A stretch of DNA of 64,000 nt from Opitutaceae bacterium (GTDB lineage: Bacteria; Verrucomicrobiota; Verrucomicrobiia; Opitutales; Opitutaceae): assembly GCA_016794785.1 (NCBI GenBank), contig JAEUHC010000014.1:1-64000 (forward strand), given 5' to 3'. Shown in pieces: positions 24,450 to 34,060 of this stretch (position 1 is the first letter of the stretch; every line of letters begins with the position of its first letter). The notes under the pieces were generated by a model that did no database searches, was not told the DNA's origin, and was given only the letters and a program-made list of their open reading frames with translations. The translations under genes were made by a program, and so were the position numbers.

Positions 24450-27400
24450 ATGTCCCGCTCCGCTTTGCGCCATTTCTCACTCCTGTTCGCCGGCGGTCTC
24501 CTCGCCGCCGTGCTGGCGGGCTGCTCACGCCAATCCGGACCCGAGGCTGCGATCAAACGCGCGGATGCGTTCTTCGCCCAAGGCGACTACGAGAAAGCGG
24601 AGCTCGAATACAAGAACGCCCTCCAGCGCGGGGCCACCGGCGGCCACTCGATTGGCCGCCTAGGCATGATCTATTTCGACCAAGGCCGCGTCAGCCTCGG
24701 CTATCGCTTCCTGCGCCGCGCGCTCGAGCTGAGCCCGGACGATTTGGCCGTGCGCACCCGGCTCGCGCATTTCGATTTCAGCAATGGCAAGCCGGGCGAT
24801 GCCCGCCAAGGCGCGATCTTCATCCTGGGCAAGGATCCGGCCCACGTCGAGGCCCCCGTCATCCTCGCCGAGACAGTCGCCAACCTTGAGGAGGCCAACG
24901 ACGCGCGCACCCGGCTCCGCACTCTGCCGGGCGGCGCCGCCGATCGCGCCCCGGCACTCGTCGGGCTCGCGGTGATCGACATGCGGGAGCGCAAGTTCAA
25001 GGAGGCTGAAGCCCTGCTGGAGCTCGCCCGCAAGGCCGACCCCAAGTTTCACCTCACGCCGGCCGTGGCGGCGCAGGTCCACATGGCGCAGGGCGATTCG
25101 GCGCGGGCGGAGCAGGGGCTCGCGGAGGCGGCGGAGCTGGCTCCACCCCGCTCTCAGATCCGCATCCAATACGCCCGCTACCTTTTTCAGAACCAGAAGC
25201 TCGAGGCCGGGCGCCGCCTCCTGGAGGAGCGGATAGCCAAGACGCCGGATTTTCTCCCCGCCTATCTGGCTTTGGCCGATGCCCTGAATACCGCGCAGAA
25301 ATACGACGACGCCGTCGGCCTCCTTGAGAAGATCATCGCCCGCGATGCCGAGCATCCCGAGGCGCTCATCCTCATGGGCCAGGTGCGGCTGCGCATGGGC
25401 GACAAGGAGCGCGCCATCACCACACTGGAACGGGCCATCGCACTCTATCCTCGCTCGGCTCCGGTGCACTTCCAGCTCGGCGCAGCCCAAGAGTCGGCCG
25501 GCAACCTCGCCGCCGCCAGCGCCAGCTTCGCCCAGGCACTGCGCATCGCCCCCAACTACGTCCCGGCCGCCATGTCGCTCGCGCAGGTGCAGGCCCGGCA
25601 GGGCGACTTTGCCAACGCCGTGAAAACCATCGAGCCGCTGGCCCGCCGCGAGCCGCCTATTGTGGAGGCCCGCTCTCTGCTCGCCGCCGCCTTGCGGGGC
25701 CAAGGCGCGCTCGACGAGGCGCTCAAGCTCTACCGCCAGCTGGCCGAGGCCAACCCCAAGATCGCTGATTTCCCGTTTCTCGTGGCTTCCGTGCTCGAGC
25801 AGAAGGGCCAGGCGGACGAAGCCCGCTCGGTGTATGCCGCCCTGCATGAGCAGGCTCCGGACTACCTGCCGGCCATCGAGCGGCTGGTCCGCGCCGAACT
25901 GGCGCAGAAGCAATTCGCCCCGGCCATCGCACGCCTCGAAGCCTACAGCGCCCGCAACCCCACGGTCGCCGCCCCGCACCTGATGCTCGCCAACGTGTAT
26001 CTTGTGCAGCCCGACAACGCCAAGGCCGAGACCGCCCTGAAAAAAGCCATCGAGCTTCAGCCCGATGCGCACATCGCCTACAGCCTGCTCTCCAAGATTT
26101 ACCTCGATACCAACCAGACCGACAAGGCGATCGCCAATCTGCGCTCCACGGTCGCAAAGAATCCCAATGATTTCGGCGCCCACTTCGTCCTGGGCACCAT
26201 CTACGAGGCGCAGAAAAACTATCCCGCCGCCCGCGATGCCTATGAGGCGACGGTCGCCGCCAATCCCAAGATGGGCCACGCGCTCAACAATCTCTCCTAC
26301 ATCTACGCGGAGCACCTCGTGGATCTCGACAAGGCACAGGATGCGGCGCAGCGCGCCCGCGAGGCCTTGCCCGGCCAAGGCGAGGTCGCGGACAGCCTCG
26401 GCTGGATTCTTTTCAAGAAAGGCCAGTATCCCCGGGCCGTCGCGCTTCTTGAGGAGGCCGCCGAGAAGCTGCCCGACAACGCCGACGTCCGCCTGCACCT
26501 TGGCCTGGCCTGCTACATGTCCGGCCAGGAAGCCGCCGCCCGGACCAACTTGGAACTCGCCCTCAAACTGAAGCCCGATGTCGCAGGCGCCGCCGATGCG
26601 CGGCAGTGTCTAGCGGTCCTCTCGACGGACATCACCCAGGCCGCCACGGCGCGCCCCGTCCTCGAAAAGGCCGTCGCCACCCGCAAGGACGATCCCGTCG
26701 CCAACCTGCGCCTCGCCGCGCTCCTCGAGCGCGAGGGCAACGCCGAAAAGGCCCTCGCCGCCTACGAAGTCGCACTCAAGACCAACCCCAGCCTCGTCCC
26801 GGCCATCGTCGCCGTGATGCGCATCCACGCCTCGCGCAACGAGACCGCCAAGGCCATCGCCCTCGGCCGCGAGGCCCGCAAGCTCGTCCCCGGCGACACC
26901 CAGCTCACCACTGCGCTCGGCCGCCTGTCCTATCAAAGCGGTGATTTCACCGGCGCGCTCTCGCTCCTGCAGGACGCCGCCCGCCGCCAGCCCGACGACG
27001 CGGAAATCCTCTTCGACCTGGCCGACGCCACCTACGCCCTCGGCCAGCTCACTCCCACGGAAAACGCCCTCAACGACGCCCTGCGGCTCGCGCCCAATTC
27101 CCCGCGCGCTCCCCAAGCCCGCCAGCACCTTGCTCTCATCGCCCTGGCGCAGAATCCCGCCGACGCAGCCGCCGCCAACCAGGCCGCCGACGCCGCGCTC
27201 AAGGCCGACGCGAACAGCGTGCCCGCCCTCATGGTCAAGGCCGCGCTCGACGAACGCAGCGGCAATACCAAGGCCGCGCAACAGACCTACGACAAGATCC
27301 TCACGCGCTTCACCGACTTCCGGCCCGCGATGCGACGGCTCGCCATCATCTGGTCCACCCAGCCCGACCTCCCGAAAAACGCCGCCGAGGTCGCGGGCAA

Positions 27401-27680
27401 AGCCCGTGATGCCTTCCCCGGCGACGGCGAGCTCACCCGCGCCTTCGGCGTGATTCTGTTCCGGCAGGGCAACTTCGCTCGCGCCGCCACCCTCCTGCAG
27501 GAGAGCGCCCGCACCCTGACCAAGGACGCCGATCTGCTTTATTACCTCGGCCGCGCCCAGATCGAAAACAAGGACGCCGACGCCGGCAAACGCACCTTGG
27601 AGCGCGCCCTCGCGCTCGGCCTGAAGGACGAATTCGCCCAGGAAGCCCGCCGCCTCAGCGCGCCCCCGGCTAAGAAGTAA
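24450..27680 (+). CDS. prsT: PrsT-like TPR lipoprotein of the exosortase system
   Basis: 1076 residues. A lipoprotein signal LLFAGGLLAAVLAGC puts the lipidated Cys near residue 25. The rest is an almost continuous solenoid of 34-residue TPR repeats (for example AIKRADAFFAQGDYEKAELEYKNAL then AIGLYP- and PDNADVRLHLG-type units). Length and layout match the PEP-CTERM-associated TPR lipoprotein PrsT. It probably scaffolds periplasmic or outer-membrane assembly of EPS and processed proteins. It begins 9 nt after the exosortase stop, so the two are co-transcribed, and its 3' end overlaps the convergent WecA-like gene by 11 bp. Confidence 0.87.
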   Translation: MSRSALRHFSLLFAGGLLAAVLAGCSRQSGPEAAIKRADAFFAQGDYEKAELEYKNALQRGATGGHSIGRLGMIYFDQGRVSLGYRFLRRALELSPDDLAVRTRLAHFDFSNGKPGDARQGAIFILGKDPAHVEAPVILAETVANLEEANDARTRLRTLPGGAADRAPALVGLAVIDMRERKFKEAEALLELARKADPKFHLTPAVAAQVHMAQGDSARAEQGLAEAAELAPPRSQIRIQYARYLFQNQKLEAGRRLLEERIAKTPDFLPAYLALADALNTAQKYDDAVGLLEKIIARDAEHPEALILMGQVRLRMGDKERAITTLERAIALYPRSAPVHFQLGAAQESAGNLAAASASFAQALRIAPNYVPAAMSLAQVQARQGDFANAVKTIEPLARREPPIVEARSLLAAALRGQGALDEALKLYRQLAEANPKIADFPFLVASVLEQKGQADEARSVYAALHEQAPDYLPAIERLVRAELAQKQFAPAIARLEAYSARNPTVAAPHLMLANVYLVQPDNAKAETALKKAIELQPDAHIAYSLLSKIYLDTNQTDKAIANLRSTVAKNPNDFGAHFVLGTIYEAQKNYPAARDAYEATVAANPKMGHALNNLSYIYAEHLVDLDKAQDAAQRAREALPGQGEVADSLGWILFKKGQYPRAVALLEEAAEKLPDNADVRLHLGLACYMSGQEAAARTNLELALKLKPDVAGAADARQCLAVLSTDITQAATARPVLEKAVATRKDDPVANLRLAALLEREGNAEKALAAYEVALKTNPSLVPAIVAVMRIHASRNETAKAIALGREARKLVPGDTQLTTALGRLSYQSGDFTGALSLLQDAARRQPDDAEILFDLADATYALGQLTPTENALNDALRLAPNSPRAPQARQHLALIALAQNPADAAAANQAADAALKADANSVPALMVKAALDERSGNTKAAQQTYDKILTRFTDFRPAMRRLAIIWSTQPDLPKNAAEVAGKARDAFPGDGELTRAFGVILFRQGNFARAATLLQESARTLTKDADLLYYLGRAQIENKDADAGKRTLERALALGLKDEFAQEARRLSAPPAKK

Positions 27681-28737
27681 CGGCGCCCGCCAGCCCGCGC
27701 CGCTCGCAGCGCAGGACCCAGCGCCAGAGAACAAAGAACGCGGCGGCGATCGCGCCCAAGGCCGTCGTCACCGCGAGGCTTTCGCCCCGCAGCACGCGCC
27801 AGCCAAGCCCCGCGCCCAACAGCGCAAGCGCGCCATACACGATCGTCACTCGCGCGTGCGACACTCCCGCGATCACCAGCCGTTGGTAGAGGTGCGAACG
27901 GTGCGCCTGCAGGATGTTTTCACCGCGCCGCAGCCGGCGGAGAATCGTGAACGTCCCGTCGGCCAGAAACGGCCACACCGCCAGCGCGCCCGCCGCCAGC
28001 CACAGCTCGAATTGCCCCGCGCGCCGCATCTCGACGACCGCCAGCAATGGCAGCGCGGCGAAGCAGAAACCCAGCACCGTGCTGCCTGCGTCGCCCATGA
28101 AAATTTTCGCCGGCGGCCAGTTCAGGCTCAGAAACCCCAGCGATCCCGCCGCAATCGCCGCGCCGACGACCGCCACCCAGGGCGCGCCCAGCGCCATCCC
28201 CGCCGCAGTCCAAAACGCACCCGCGACCACGGCCTGCACGCCCGCGAGCCCATCAATCCCGTCCATGAAATTGTAGAGGTTCAGCACCCCCACGATCCAT
28301 ATCGCGAGCGCCCAAAATCCCCATCCCGGCGGGCGCAACGCCGCCGACCACCACGCCACATCCGCACCGGCCGGCCAAAATTTCGCCGCCATCGCCAGCA
28401 CCGCGCCGGCCACCGCGAAATGCACCGCGAAACGCAGCCCCGTGGAGAGCGACACCACGTCATCGATCAACCCCACGACAAACAGCAGCGCGGCTCCGCC
28501 GAGGAAAACGGCGAAGAGCCCGCCGGGAATCGCCGCGCGCGGCGCCAGCAGCGCGATCGCGCCGAGCACCACCGGCATGAACGCCCCGCCGCCCAGCCGC
28601 GGCACCGGCAGCTCATGCGAGCTGCGCGTGTTGGGCCGATCCAGCAGCGCCCGCCGCAGCGCCACCCAGCGCATGACCCGCACCGCCACGCCCGCGGCGA
28701 CCACCACTCCTGCGAAGAAAAAAATCCACGCCTTCAT
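27670..28737 (-). CDS. WecA-like undecaprenyl-phosphate sugar-1-phosphate transferase
   Basis: 355 residues, about ten membrane segments, MraY/WecA family. Motifs: DRPNTRSSHELPVPRLGG (N-terminal), VGLIDDVVSLS (DD pair), NLYNFMDGIDGLAG (catalytic Asp), FMGDAGSTVLGF, and QAHRSHLYQRL (His-rich loop typical of WecA/WbpL rather than MraY). It moves HexNAc-1-P from UDP-sugar to undecaprenyl phosphate, starting a glycan. ATG 28737 (MKAWIFFF). It is the last gene of the minus-strand cluster and overlaps prsT tail-to-tail. Confidence 0.9.
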   Translation of the reverse strand: MKAWIFFFAGVVVAAGVAVRVMRWVALRRALLDRPNTRSSHELPVPRLGGGAFMPVVLGAIALLAPRAAIPGGLFAVFLGGAALLFVVGLIDDVVSLSTGLRFAVHFAVAGAVLAMAAKFWPAGADVAWWSAALRPPGWGFWALAIWIVGVLNLYNFMDGIDGLAGVQAVVAGAFWTAAGMALGAPWVAVVGAAIAAGSLGFLSLNWPPAKIFMGDAGSTVLGFCFAALPLLAVVEMRRAGQFELWLAAGALAVWPFLADGTFTILRRLRRGENILQAHRSHLYQRLVIAGVSHARVTIVYGALALLGAGLGWRVLRGESLAVTTALGAIAAAFFVLWRWVLRCERRGLAGAVTS

Positions 28738-28865
28738 TCGCTCGCGTGAGGTTGCACGGGCCGCGGCGGCGGAGACGGACAGACTGCTGGCGTGGTCGCT
28801 TCCATGAGTGTCGGGCCCAATGTCCGGGCGCCGCCGCCTCGGAGTCCAACCCGAAAACGCGCCGC

Positions 28866-29858
28866 TCAGCGGTCGCGCTTCACCATTTCCGCGAGCCCGC
28901 GGGCCAGCGGCCAGGCCGGCGCATAGCCCAGCGTCCGGATCATTTTGGCCGACGAATACGCCGATGAATCCGTGAGCTTCGCGAGCGTCTCGCTGTCGAG
29001 CGGCACCCGTCGTCTCAGCAGCGACTCGCAAAAATCGCCGATCCGCGCCGCGGCCCGAAACATCCCCAGCGGCGGGGTCAAGCGTGGCGCCGCCCGCCCG
29101 AGCGTCGCGCGCATGGCGAGGAACAGCTCGCGCGTCGAATACTGCCGGCCGTCCGTCACAAGAAAAACCTCGCCGGCCGCCGACTTCGCCACGCCGGCGA
29201 GCACGCATGCCTGCACCGCATCCTCCACAAACACAAACGAACGCCGGTTGCCCGTCTCGGGAAACGGCGGGAACCGCCCGCACTCCACCGCCTCGAGCAT
29301 GCGCCCCATGTTTCCGTGCCCGCGCGCGCCATAGACCATGCAGAAGCGCAACACCACGGGCTCAATCGCGCCGCGCGCCGCGAGCACGACGCGCTCGGCC
29401 TCGAGCTTCGACTGGCCGTAGGGCGTGGCGGGCGCACACGGCGCCGATTCGTCCAGCACCTCGGCGCCGCCCTCGCCCATCGCCTTGATCGAACTCGCGA
29501 GCACGATCCGCCGCGCGCCTATTTCCCGCGCCAAGGCCACCGCCGCGCGCGTGCCGCCCACGTTGATGCGTTCATACTCGCGGCCGTCCGCATGCAGCTC
29601 GGCCAGCGCGTGCGCCTTGGCGGCGAGATGCCAGACCACCTCGATCCGCTCCGCGGCCAGTTCCTTCGCGGCCACCGCGCCCGCTCCCGGTGCCGCAAGG
29701 TCGCAGGCCACGTAGCGCTGCCACGGCCCCTCCCCTGCGCTCCGCGCTGAAAGCCCGATCACGCGCCAGCCCGCCTCGCTCAGCCGCAGGCACAACCGCC
29801 AGCCGATCGCGCCGCTGGCACCGGTGACAAGCGCCGTGCGTTGCCCGGGATCAGCCAC
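28866..29858 (-). CDS. NAD-dependent epimerase/dehydratase
   Basis: 330 residues, extended SDR. The N-terminal Rossmann motif is TALVTGASGAIGWRL. Catalytic Ser and Tyr-x3-Lys are LASSIKAMGEGG and PYGQSKLEAE, with VVLRFCMVYGARGHGN after them. Start is GTG 29858, overlapping the preceding glycosyltransferase stop by 8 nt. Such enzymes often sit beside WecA/WbpL-type initiators as UDP-HexNAc 4-epimerase or 4-reductase, which fits the adjacent gene. The substrate is not proven. Confidence 0.83.
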   Translation of the reverse strand: MADPGQRTALVTGASGAIGWRLCLRLSEAGWRVIGLSARSAGEGPWQRYVACDLAAPGAGAVAAKELAAERIEVVWHLAAKAHALAELHADGREYERINVGGTRAAVALAREIGARRIVLASSIKAMGEGGAEVLDESAPCAPATPYGQSKLEAERVVLAARGAIEPVVLRFCMVYGARGHGNMGRMLEAVECGRFPPFPETGNRRSFVFVEDAVQACVLAGVAKSAAGEVFLVTDGRQYSTRELFLAMRATLGRAAPRLTPPLGMFRAAARIGDFCESLLRRRVPLDSETLAKLTDSSAYSSAKMIRTLGYAPAWPLARGLAEMVKRDR

Positions 29859-30996
29859 CCGCCACCTCCCGGTAGATCGCCTCGATCCCGCGAAACACAA
29901 CCTCCTGGCCAAATTCCCGCTCCACGCGCGCCCGTCCCGCGGCGCCCATGCGCGCCCGCAAGCCCGGATCACGCGCCAGGCGCTCAATCGCGCCGGCCAG
30001 TGCCGCCGCGTCACGCACCGGCACGAGCAGGCCGTTGATCTCGGGCGCGACAATCTCGCGGCAGCCCGAGGTATCGGTCGCCACGATTGGCAAGCCGCAC
30101 GCCATCGCCTCGAGCAGCGACTTCGGCAGGCCCTCGCGGTAGCTCGGCAGCACCGCGATGTCCGCCCCGGCGTAAATCGCCGCCACATCCTCCCGGTGCC
30201 CCAGCCATTCGACGCTCCCCTCGGCCCGAAGCGCCGCGAGTTCCTCCGCCGTGAGGGAATTGGGATTCTCCCCGTCGATCTCGCCGGCAACAAGACAGCG
30301 CACCGCGCACCCCGCCTCGCGCAGCCTCCTCGCCGCATCGGCAAACTCCCGCACGCCTTTGTCACGCAACAGCCGGGCCACCATCACAACGACGGGCCGC
30401 GCCCGCTCGCCATGCGCCACGAGCCGATAGGCCGCGAGATCCACGCCAGCCCCGCGCACGAGGCGGAGGTTCCGGACCGGCACCCCGATCCGATCGCGGA
30501 ACAACGCGTGGTCCTGGGCATTTTGCAGCACGACGCGCGTCCGCGCCCGCGCGAACAGCCGCCGGAACACCGCCATCAGAATCCGTCGCACCACGCGCAC
30601 CCGATCACCCCGATGCGTGAAGAGATAGCCGAGCCCCGCAAACGCGTTGATCACGCCCGCCCCCCTCATCCCCAGAGCGGCGATCGATCCGTAGAGGATC
30701 GGTTTCATCGCCACGTGATGGACGATCGCCGGGCGCTCCCGCCGGTAGAGACGGAAGAGCCGCCACAGATAGGCGAGGTCGCCGGGCGCCAGCAGCCGGC
30801 CACGCTCCAAGGGCGCCGGCACCAGCCGGAGGCCCGCTGCCGCGATCCGCGCCGCGTCTTCCGGGGTGTTCACCTGCGTCACGACCGTGACCGCCCAGCC
30901 CTCGCGCTGGAGAAACTGCGCCAGCCCGAGCCGGTGCGAGAGGAAATACCAATCCTCGCTGACGACCAGGATGGCTTTGCGGGCGGGCGGGATCAC
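29851..30996 (-). CDS. Glycosyltransferase family 4
   Basis: 381 residues, GTG start at 30996 forming a GTGA overlap with the preceding stop. N-terminal AILVVSEDWYFLSHRLGLAQ and VHHVAMKPILYGSIAA match the PglA/CapM-like branch. Donor domain: MVARLLRDKGVREFADA, VEWLGHREDVAAIYAGADI, and SYREGLPKSLLEAMACGLP with the E-x7-E pair. This group often adds the second sugar to the lipid-linked HexNAc. It belongs to the chain of overlapping minus-strand genes. Confidence 0.87.
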   Translation of the reverse strand: MIPPARKAILVVSEDWYFLSHRLGLAQFLQREGWAVTVVTQVNTPEDAARIAAAGLRLVPAPLERGRLLAPGDLAYLWRLFRLYRRERPAIVHHVAMKPILYGSIAALGMRGAGVINAFAGLGYLFTHRGDRVRVVRRILMAVFRRLFARARTRVVLQNAQDHALFRDRIGVPVRNLRLVRGAGVDLAAYRLVAHGERARPVVVMVARLLRDKGVREFADAARRLREAGCAVRCLVAGEIDGENPNSLTAEELAALRAEGSVEWLGHREDVAAIYAGADIAVLPSYREGLPKSLLEAMACGLPIVATDTSGCREIVAPEINGLLVPVRDAAALAGAIERLARDPGLRARMGAAGRARVEREFGQEVVFRGIEAIYREVAGG

Positions 30997-33900
30997 GTGG
31001 GCAAACGGCCATTCGGCATCACGTCGCCGATGCACGCCAGCAGGTTTTTCTCGAACTCCGCCGCGGAAAACCGCTCCGCGATCAGCCGCCGCGCCGCCGC
31101 GCCCATCGCGCGGAACTCCGGCCAGTTTTCGATCGCGTCGCGCACGGCGCCGCACGCCGCGGCCACATCGCCCACGTCGATCTGCCGCAGGTGCACGCGA
31201 TCCTGCGTGAACGCCGCCACATCGCCCACCCGCGCGCTGATGCACGGCAACCCGAGCGCCATCGCCTCGAGCAGCGCGTTGGGCATGCCCTCCAGCCGGC
31301 TGAAAAGGAGAAAGACATGCGCCGAGCGCAGAAACGGGAACGGATCGGCCACCGGCCCGGCAAACTCGACCGCGTCGCCCACTCCCGCCGCGGCGATCAC
31401 CGCCGCCAGTTCCTTCGCCTCGATCGGCAGGCCGGCGATGCGCAGGCGCACCGCCCGGCCCTCGGCGCGCAGGCGGCGCATCATCTCCACCGCAAAATCG
31501 TAGCCCTTCACGCCCACGCGCACATTGCCCAGCATCACGATTTCGAGCCGCTCGATTCTCTCCGGCAGCGCCACAGGCGCGGCGGCGAGCGCCGCGGGCT
31601 CGAGCGCATTGTAGAGCACGCGGCATTTCGCCCTCACACCCGGCATGATCCCGGCGAGCTGCTCGATGTTGAGGTGCGTGTTGCTCACATAGCGCACGCA
31701 CGATGAATCCGTCAGCCGCGACCAGAACGCCCGTCGGCGCACAAAATCCGCCCCCGCCGATCGCAGCGATCCGATGCGCGGCGCCAGGCCGTTCAGCGCC
31801 ACATGCGCGATCACGTCGGCGCGATGGCCCCAGGTCCACAGCACACACCGGTGATCGCGCCGCAGGCTCGCCCGGCACGCGCGGACAGAAGACGTGAGCC
31901 AGCCTCGGCCATCGGGCGGCCGGAAAACCATCACGCCCGCCGCCTGTGCCTCGGCCAGCAACGACTCGAGCCGCGCGCCATTCGCACCCGGCGCGAGCGT
32001 GAAGATCTCGACACCGTGGCCGTGGCGCGCGAGCGCGAGCGCCGTGAGCACGACCTGTTTCTCCGCCCCTGCGCCATCAAGCGACTGCAGCAGGAACACC
32101 ACGCGGCCCTTGGGCTCGAGGCGCGACGGCGGTGGCGCCGGATGCCAGCGATCCAGCCATGCGCCAAACATGAGCACCGTCCAAAGCGCGTGCTCCCCGT
32201 TTTCACGCCCCCTCAGGTGCGCGCGCCACAGCGCCCACACCGGCTCGATGCGCACGTGCGCGGCGAGCGTCGGGTTGCGCAGCAGCGCCTCGGCCCAGCC
32301 ACGCAACGGCCCGCGCAGCCACTCGCCGATGGGCGCGGCAAACCCGGCCTTCGGCCGATCAAACAACTCGCGCGGCACATGACGCCCAAGCACGCGCCGC
32401 AGGATCAATTTGCCGCAGTTCGGGCCGACCTTCTCGGCGAGCGGCAGGCGCCACGCGAAGCGCACGACGTCGTTGTCGAGAAACGGAATCCGCCCCTCAA
32501 GCCCGAAGGCCATCGCGGCGCGATCCACCTTGGCGAGGATGTCGTCGGGCAGGTAGGTGAGCGTATCCCAGAACATCATCCGCTCCGCCGGGCTCAGCGG
32601 AGCCGCAGGCAAGGCCTGTTCCTCGAAAGGCAGCGGCCCGCCGGCCAATCCGGAGAAGCGCTCTGGCTCGGCGATCACCGCGGTCAGCCGCCGGTAGAGT
32701 TCGCGCTCGTCGCGGGAGCGCGCGAGTTGCGCGAGCTTGCGGATTTTGTCAACCGGGCTGCGCGCCCGCCCCGCGAGCAGCAGCGCGGCCACGCGTTCGG
32801 AACCAGCCGCACCCGTCAGCACCGCGGCGAGGGCGCGGCGCAGCGGCAGCGGCCAGCGGCTCAGCCGCGGCCAGAGCCGCGCCGCCGCGACATGGCGGTT
32901 GTATCCGCCGAAGATCTCGTCGCCGCCGTCGCCGGTCAGCGCCACGGTCACGTGGCGCGCGGTCAGCTGCGCAAGCAGGCTCGCGGGAATCTGTGAGGAA
33001 TCGGCGAAGGGCTCGTCGTAGATCTCCGCGAGCCGCGGGATAATCCCGAGCGCCTCGGCGCTGCCGACGGTGAAGGTGGTGTGCTCGGTGCCGAGGTGGC
33101 GGGCGACTTTAGCGGCCTCATCCGCCTCGTTCAGCGCGGCCTCGCGGTAGCCGACGGTGAACGTGCGGATTTTTCTCGACGACGCCCGCTGCATCAGCGC
33201 CGCAATCGTGGACGAATCAATGCCGCCGGACAGAAAGCAGCCGATCGGCCGATCCGAGACGAGGCGCTGCTCGACCGCATGCCGCAGCAGACGCTCGGTT
33301 TCGTCCGCCAGCTCGTTTGCGTCGCCGGTTGCCCGGTCGTTCGCGGCGTCATCAATTGTCCGTGCGAGCGACCAGTAAGGCACCGGGGAATCGTGACGCG
33401 GCACCGCGGACCCGAAGCGGATCCAGTGCGCCGCCGGGAGTTTCCAGGTGTCCTCGTAGATCGCACGGGGCGCAGGCACGTAGCCGTGGCGCAGGAAGAG
33501 CGGCACCACGGCGCGATCGACCACCGCGCGATATCCGGGGTGCGCGCGCAGGGCTTTGAGCTCCGAGGCGAAGTAAAGCACGCCGTCCTGCAGCGCGTAG
33601 TAGAGCGGTTTCTCGCCGAGGCGATCGCGCGCCAACGTGAGCGAGCGGTCGCGCGCGTCCCAGTAGGCGAAGGCAAACTGGCCGTTGAGCCGCGGCAAGG
33701 TGCCCGCCGGGCCCCAGTGGTGCAGCGCCGTGAGCAGCACCTCGGTATCGGACCGGCTGCGGAAGCCGAACCCCTCGGCCTCCAACGCCGCGCGCAACTC
33801 CACGAAGTTGAAAATCTCACCATTGTAGACGATCACGCCCCGGCCATCGGGCGTCGCCATCGGCTGCGCCCCGCCCGGCGAGAGATCGATGATGGCGAGA

Positions 33901-34058
33901 CGGCGATGGCCGAGGTGCACGCGACCTTCCGTCTCGCGCCACGCGCCATCGGCATCGGGCCCGCGGTGCGAGAGGCTCGCCATCATCGCGCGCAGGGCGC
34001 CGAGATCGCGATCACGGTCGCCATCCGCCCGCCCGAGGAAGCCTGCGATGCCGCACAT
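30993..34058 (-). CDS. Asparagine synthetase (glutamine-hydrolysing)-glycosyltransferase 4 fusion
   Basis: 1021 residues in one uninterrupted frame. Residues 1 to about 640 are an AsnB-type amidotransferase: MCGIAGFLG (Cys nucleophile after Met removal, which fixes the start at ATG 34058), SHRGPDADG, VYNGEIFN, then the synthetase PP-loop FLSGGIDSS and LTGDGGDEIFGGY. From about 650 (GRVVFLLQSLDGAGAEKQVV) a GT4-like domain follows, with VMLGNVRVGVKGYDFAVEMM and SRLEGMPNALLEAMALG. AsnB-like enzymes in glycan clusters may amidate uronic acids; the fused GT would then act on the same unit. The fusion is seen, the function inferred. It starts 2 nt after the upstream gene stop. Confidence 0.85.
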   Translation of the reverse strand: MCGIAGFLGRADGDRDRDLGALRAMMASLSHRGPDADGAWRETEGRVHLGHRRLAIIDLSPGGAQPMATPDGRGVIVYNGEIFNFVELRAALEAEGFGFRSRSDTEVLLTALHHWGPAGTLPRLNGQFAFAYWDARDRSLTLARDRLGEKPLYYALQDGVLYFASELKALRAHPGYRAVVDRAVVPLFLRHGYVPAPRAIYEDTWKLPAAHWIRFGSAVPRHDSPVPYWSLARTIDDAANDRATGDANELADETERLLRHAVEQRLVSDRPIGCFLSGGIDSSTIAALMQRASSRKIRTFTVGYREAALNEADEAAKVARHLGTEHTTFTVGSAEALGIIPRLAEIYDEPFADSSQIPASLLAQLTARHVTVALTGDGGDEIFGGYNRHVAAARLWPRLSRWPLPLRRALAAVLTGAAGSERVAALLLAGRARSPVDKIRKLAQLARSRDERELYRRLTAVIAEPERFSGLAGGPLPFEEQALPAAPLSPAERMMFWDTLTYLPDDILAKVDRAAMAFGLEGRIPFLDNDVVRFAWRLPLAEKVGPNCGKLILRRVLGRHVPRELFDRPKAGFAAPIGEWLRGPLRGWAEALLRNPTLAAHVRIEPVWALWRAHLRGRENGEHALWTVLMFGAWLDRWHPAPPPSRLEPKGRVVFLLQSLDGAGAEKQVVLTALALARHGHGVEIFTLAPGANGARLESLLAEAQAAGVMVFRPPDGRGWLTSSVRACRASLRRDHRCVLWTWGHRADVIAHVALNGLAPRIGSLRSAGADFVRRRAFWSRLTDSSCVRYVSNTHLNIEQLAGIMPGVRAKCRVLYNALEPAALAAAPVALPERIERLEIVMLGNVRVGVKGYDFAVEMMRRLRAEGRAVRLRIAGLPIEAKELAAVIAAAGVGDAVEFAGPVADPFPFLRSAHVFLLFSRLEGMPNALLEAMALGLPCISARVGDVAAFTQDRVHLRQIDVGDVAAACGAVRDAIENWPEFRAMGAAARRLIAERFSAAEFEKNLLACIGDVMPNGRLPT

Positions 34059-34060
34059 GA

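Noticed and set aside
22090..27680. PEP-CTERM/VPDSG substrate next to the exosortase
   Set aside because: None of the three proteins has the tripartite C-terminal signal; the barrel ends in an aromatic OMP signal and PrsT in a polar tail.
29824..31503. Long plus-strand open frame opposite the GT4 and AsnB-GT4 genes
   Set aside because: His/Arg/Pro-rich with no domain; GTs on the minus strand have intact motifs.
30993..34058. Possible frameshift or missed stop making an artefactual AsnB-GT4 fusion
   Set aside because: One continuous frame with both domains and motifs intact on each side; kept as a real fusion, with read-level confirmation advised in the finding.
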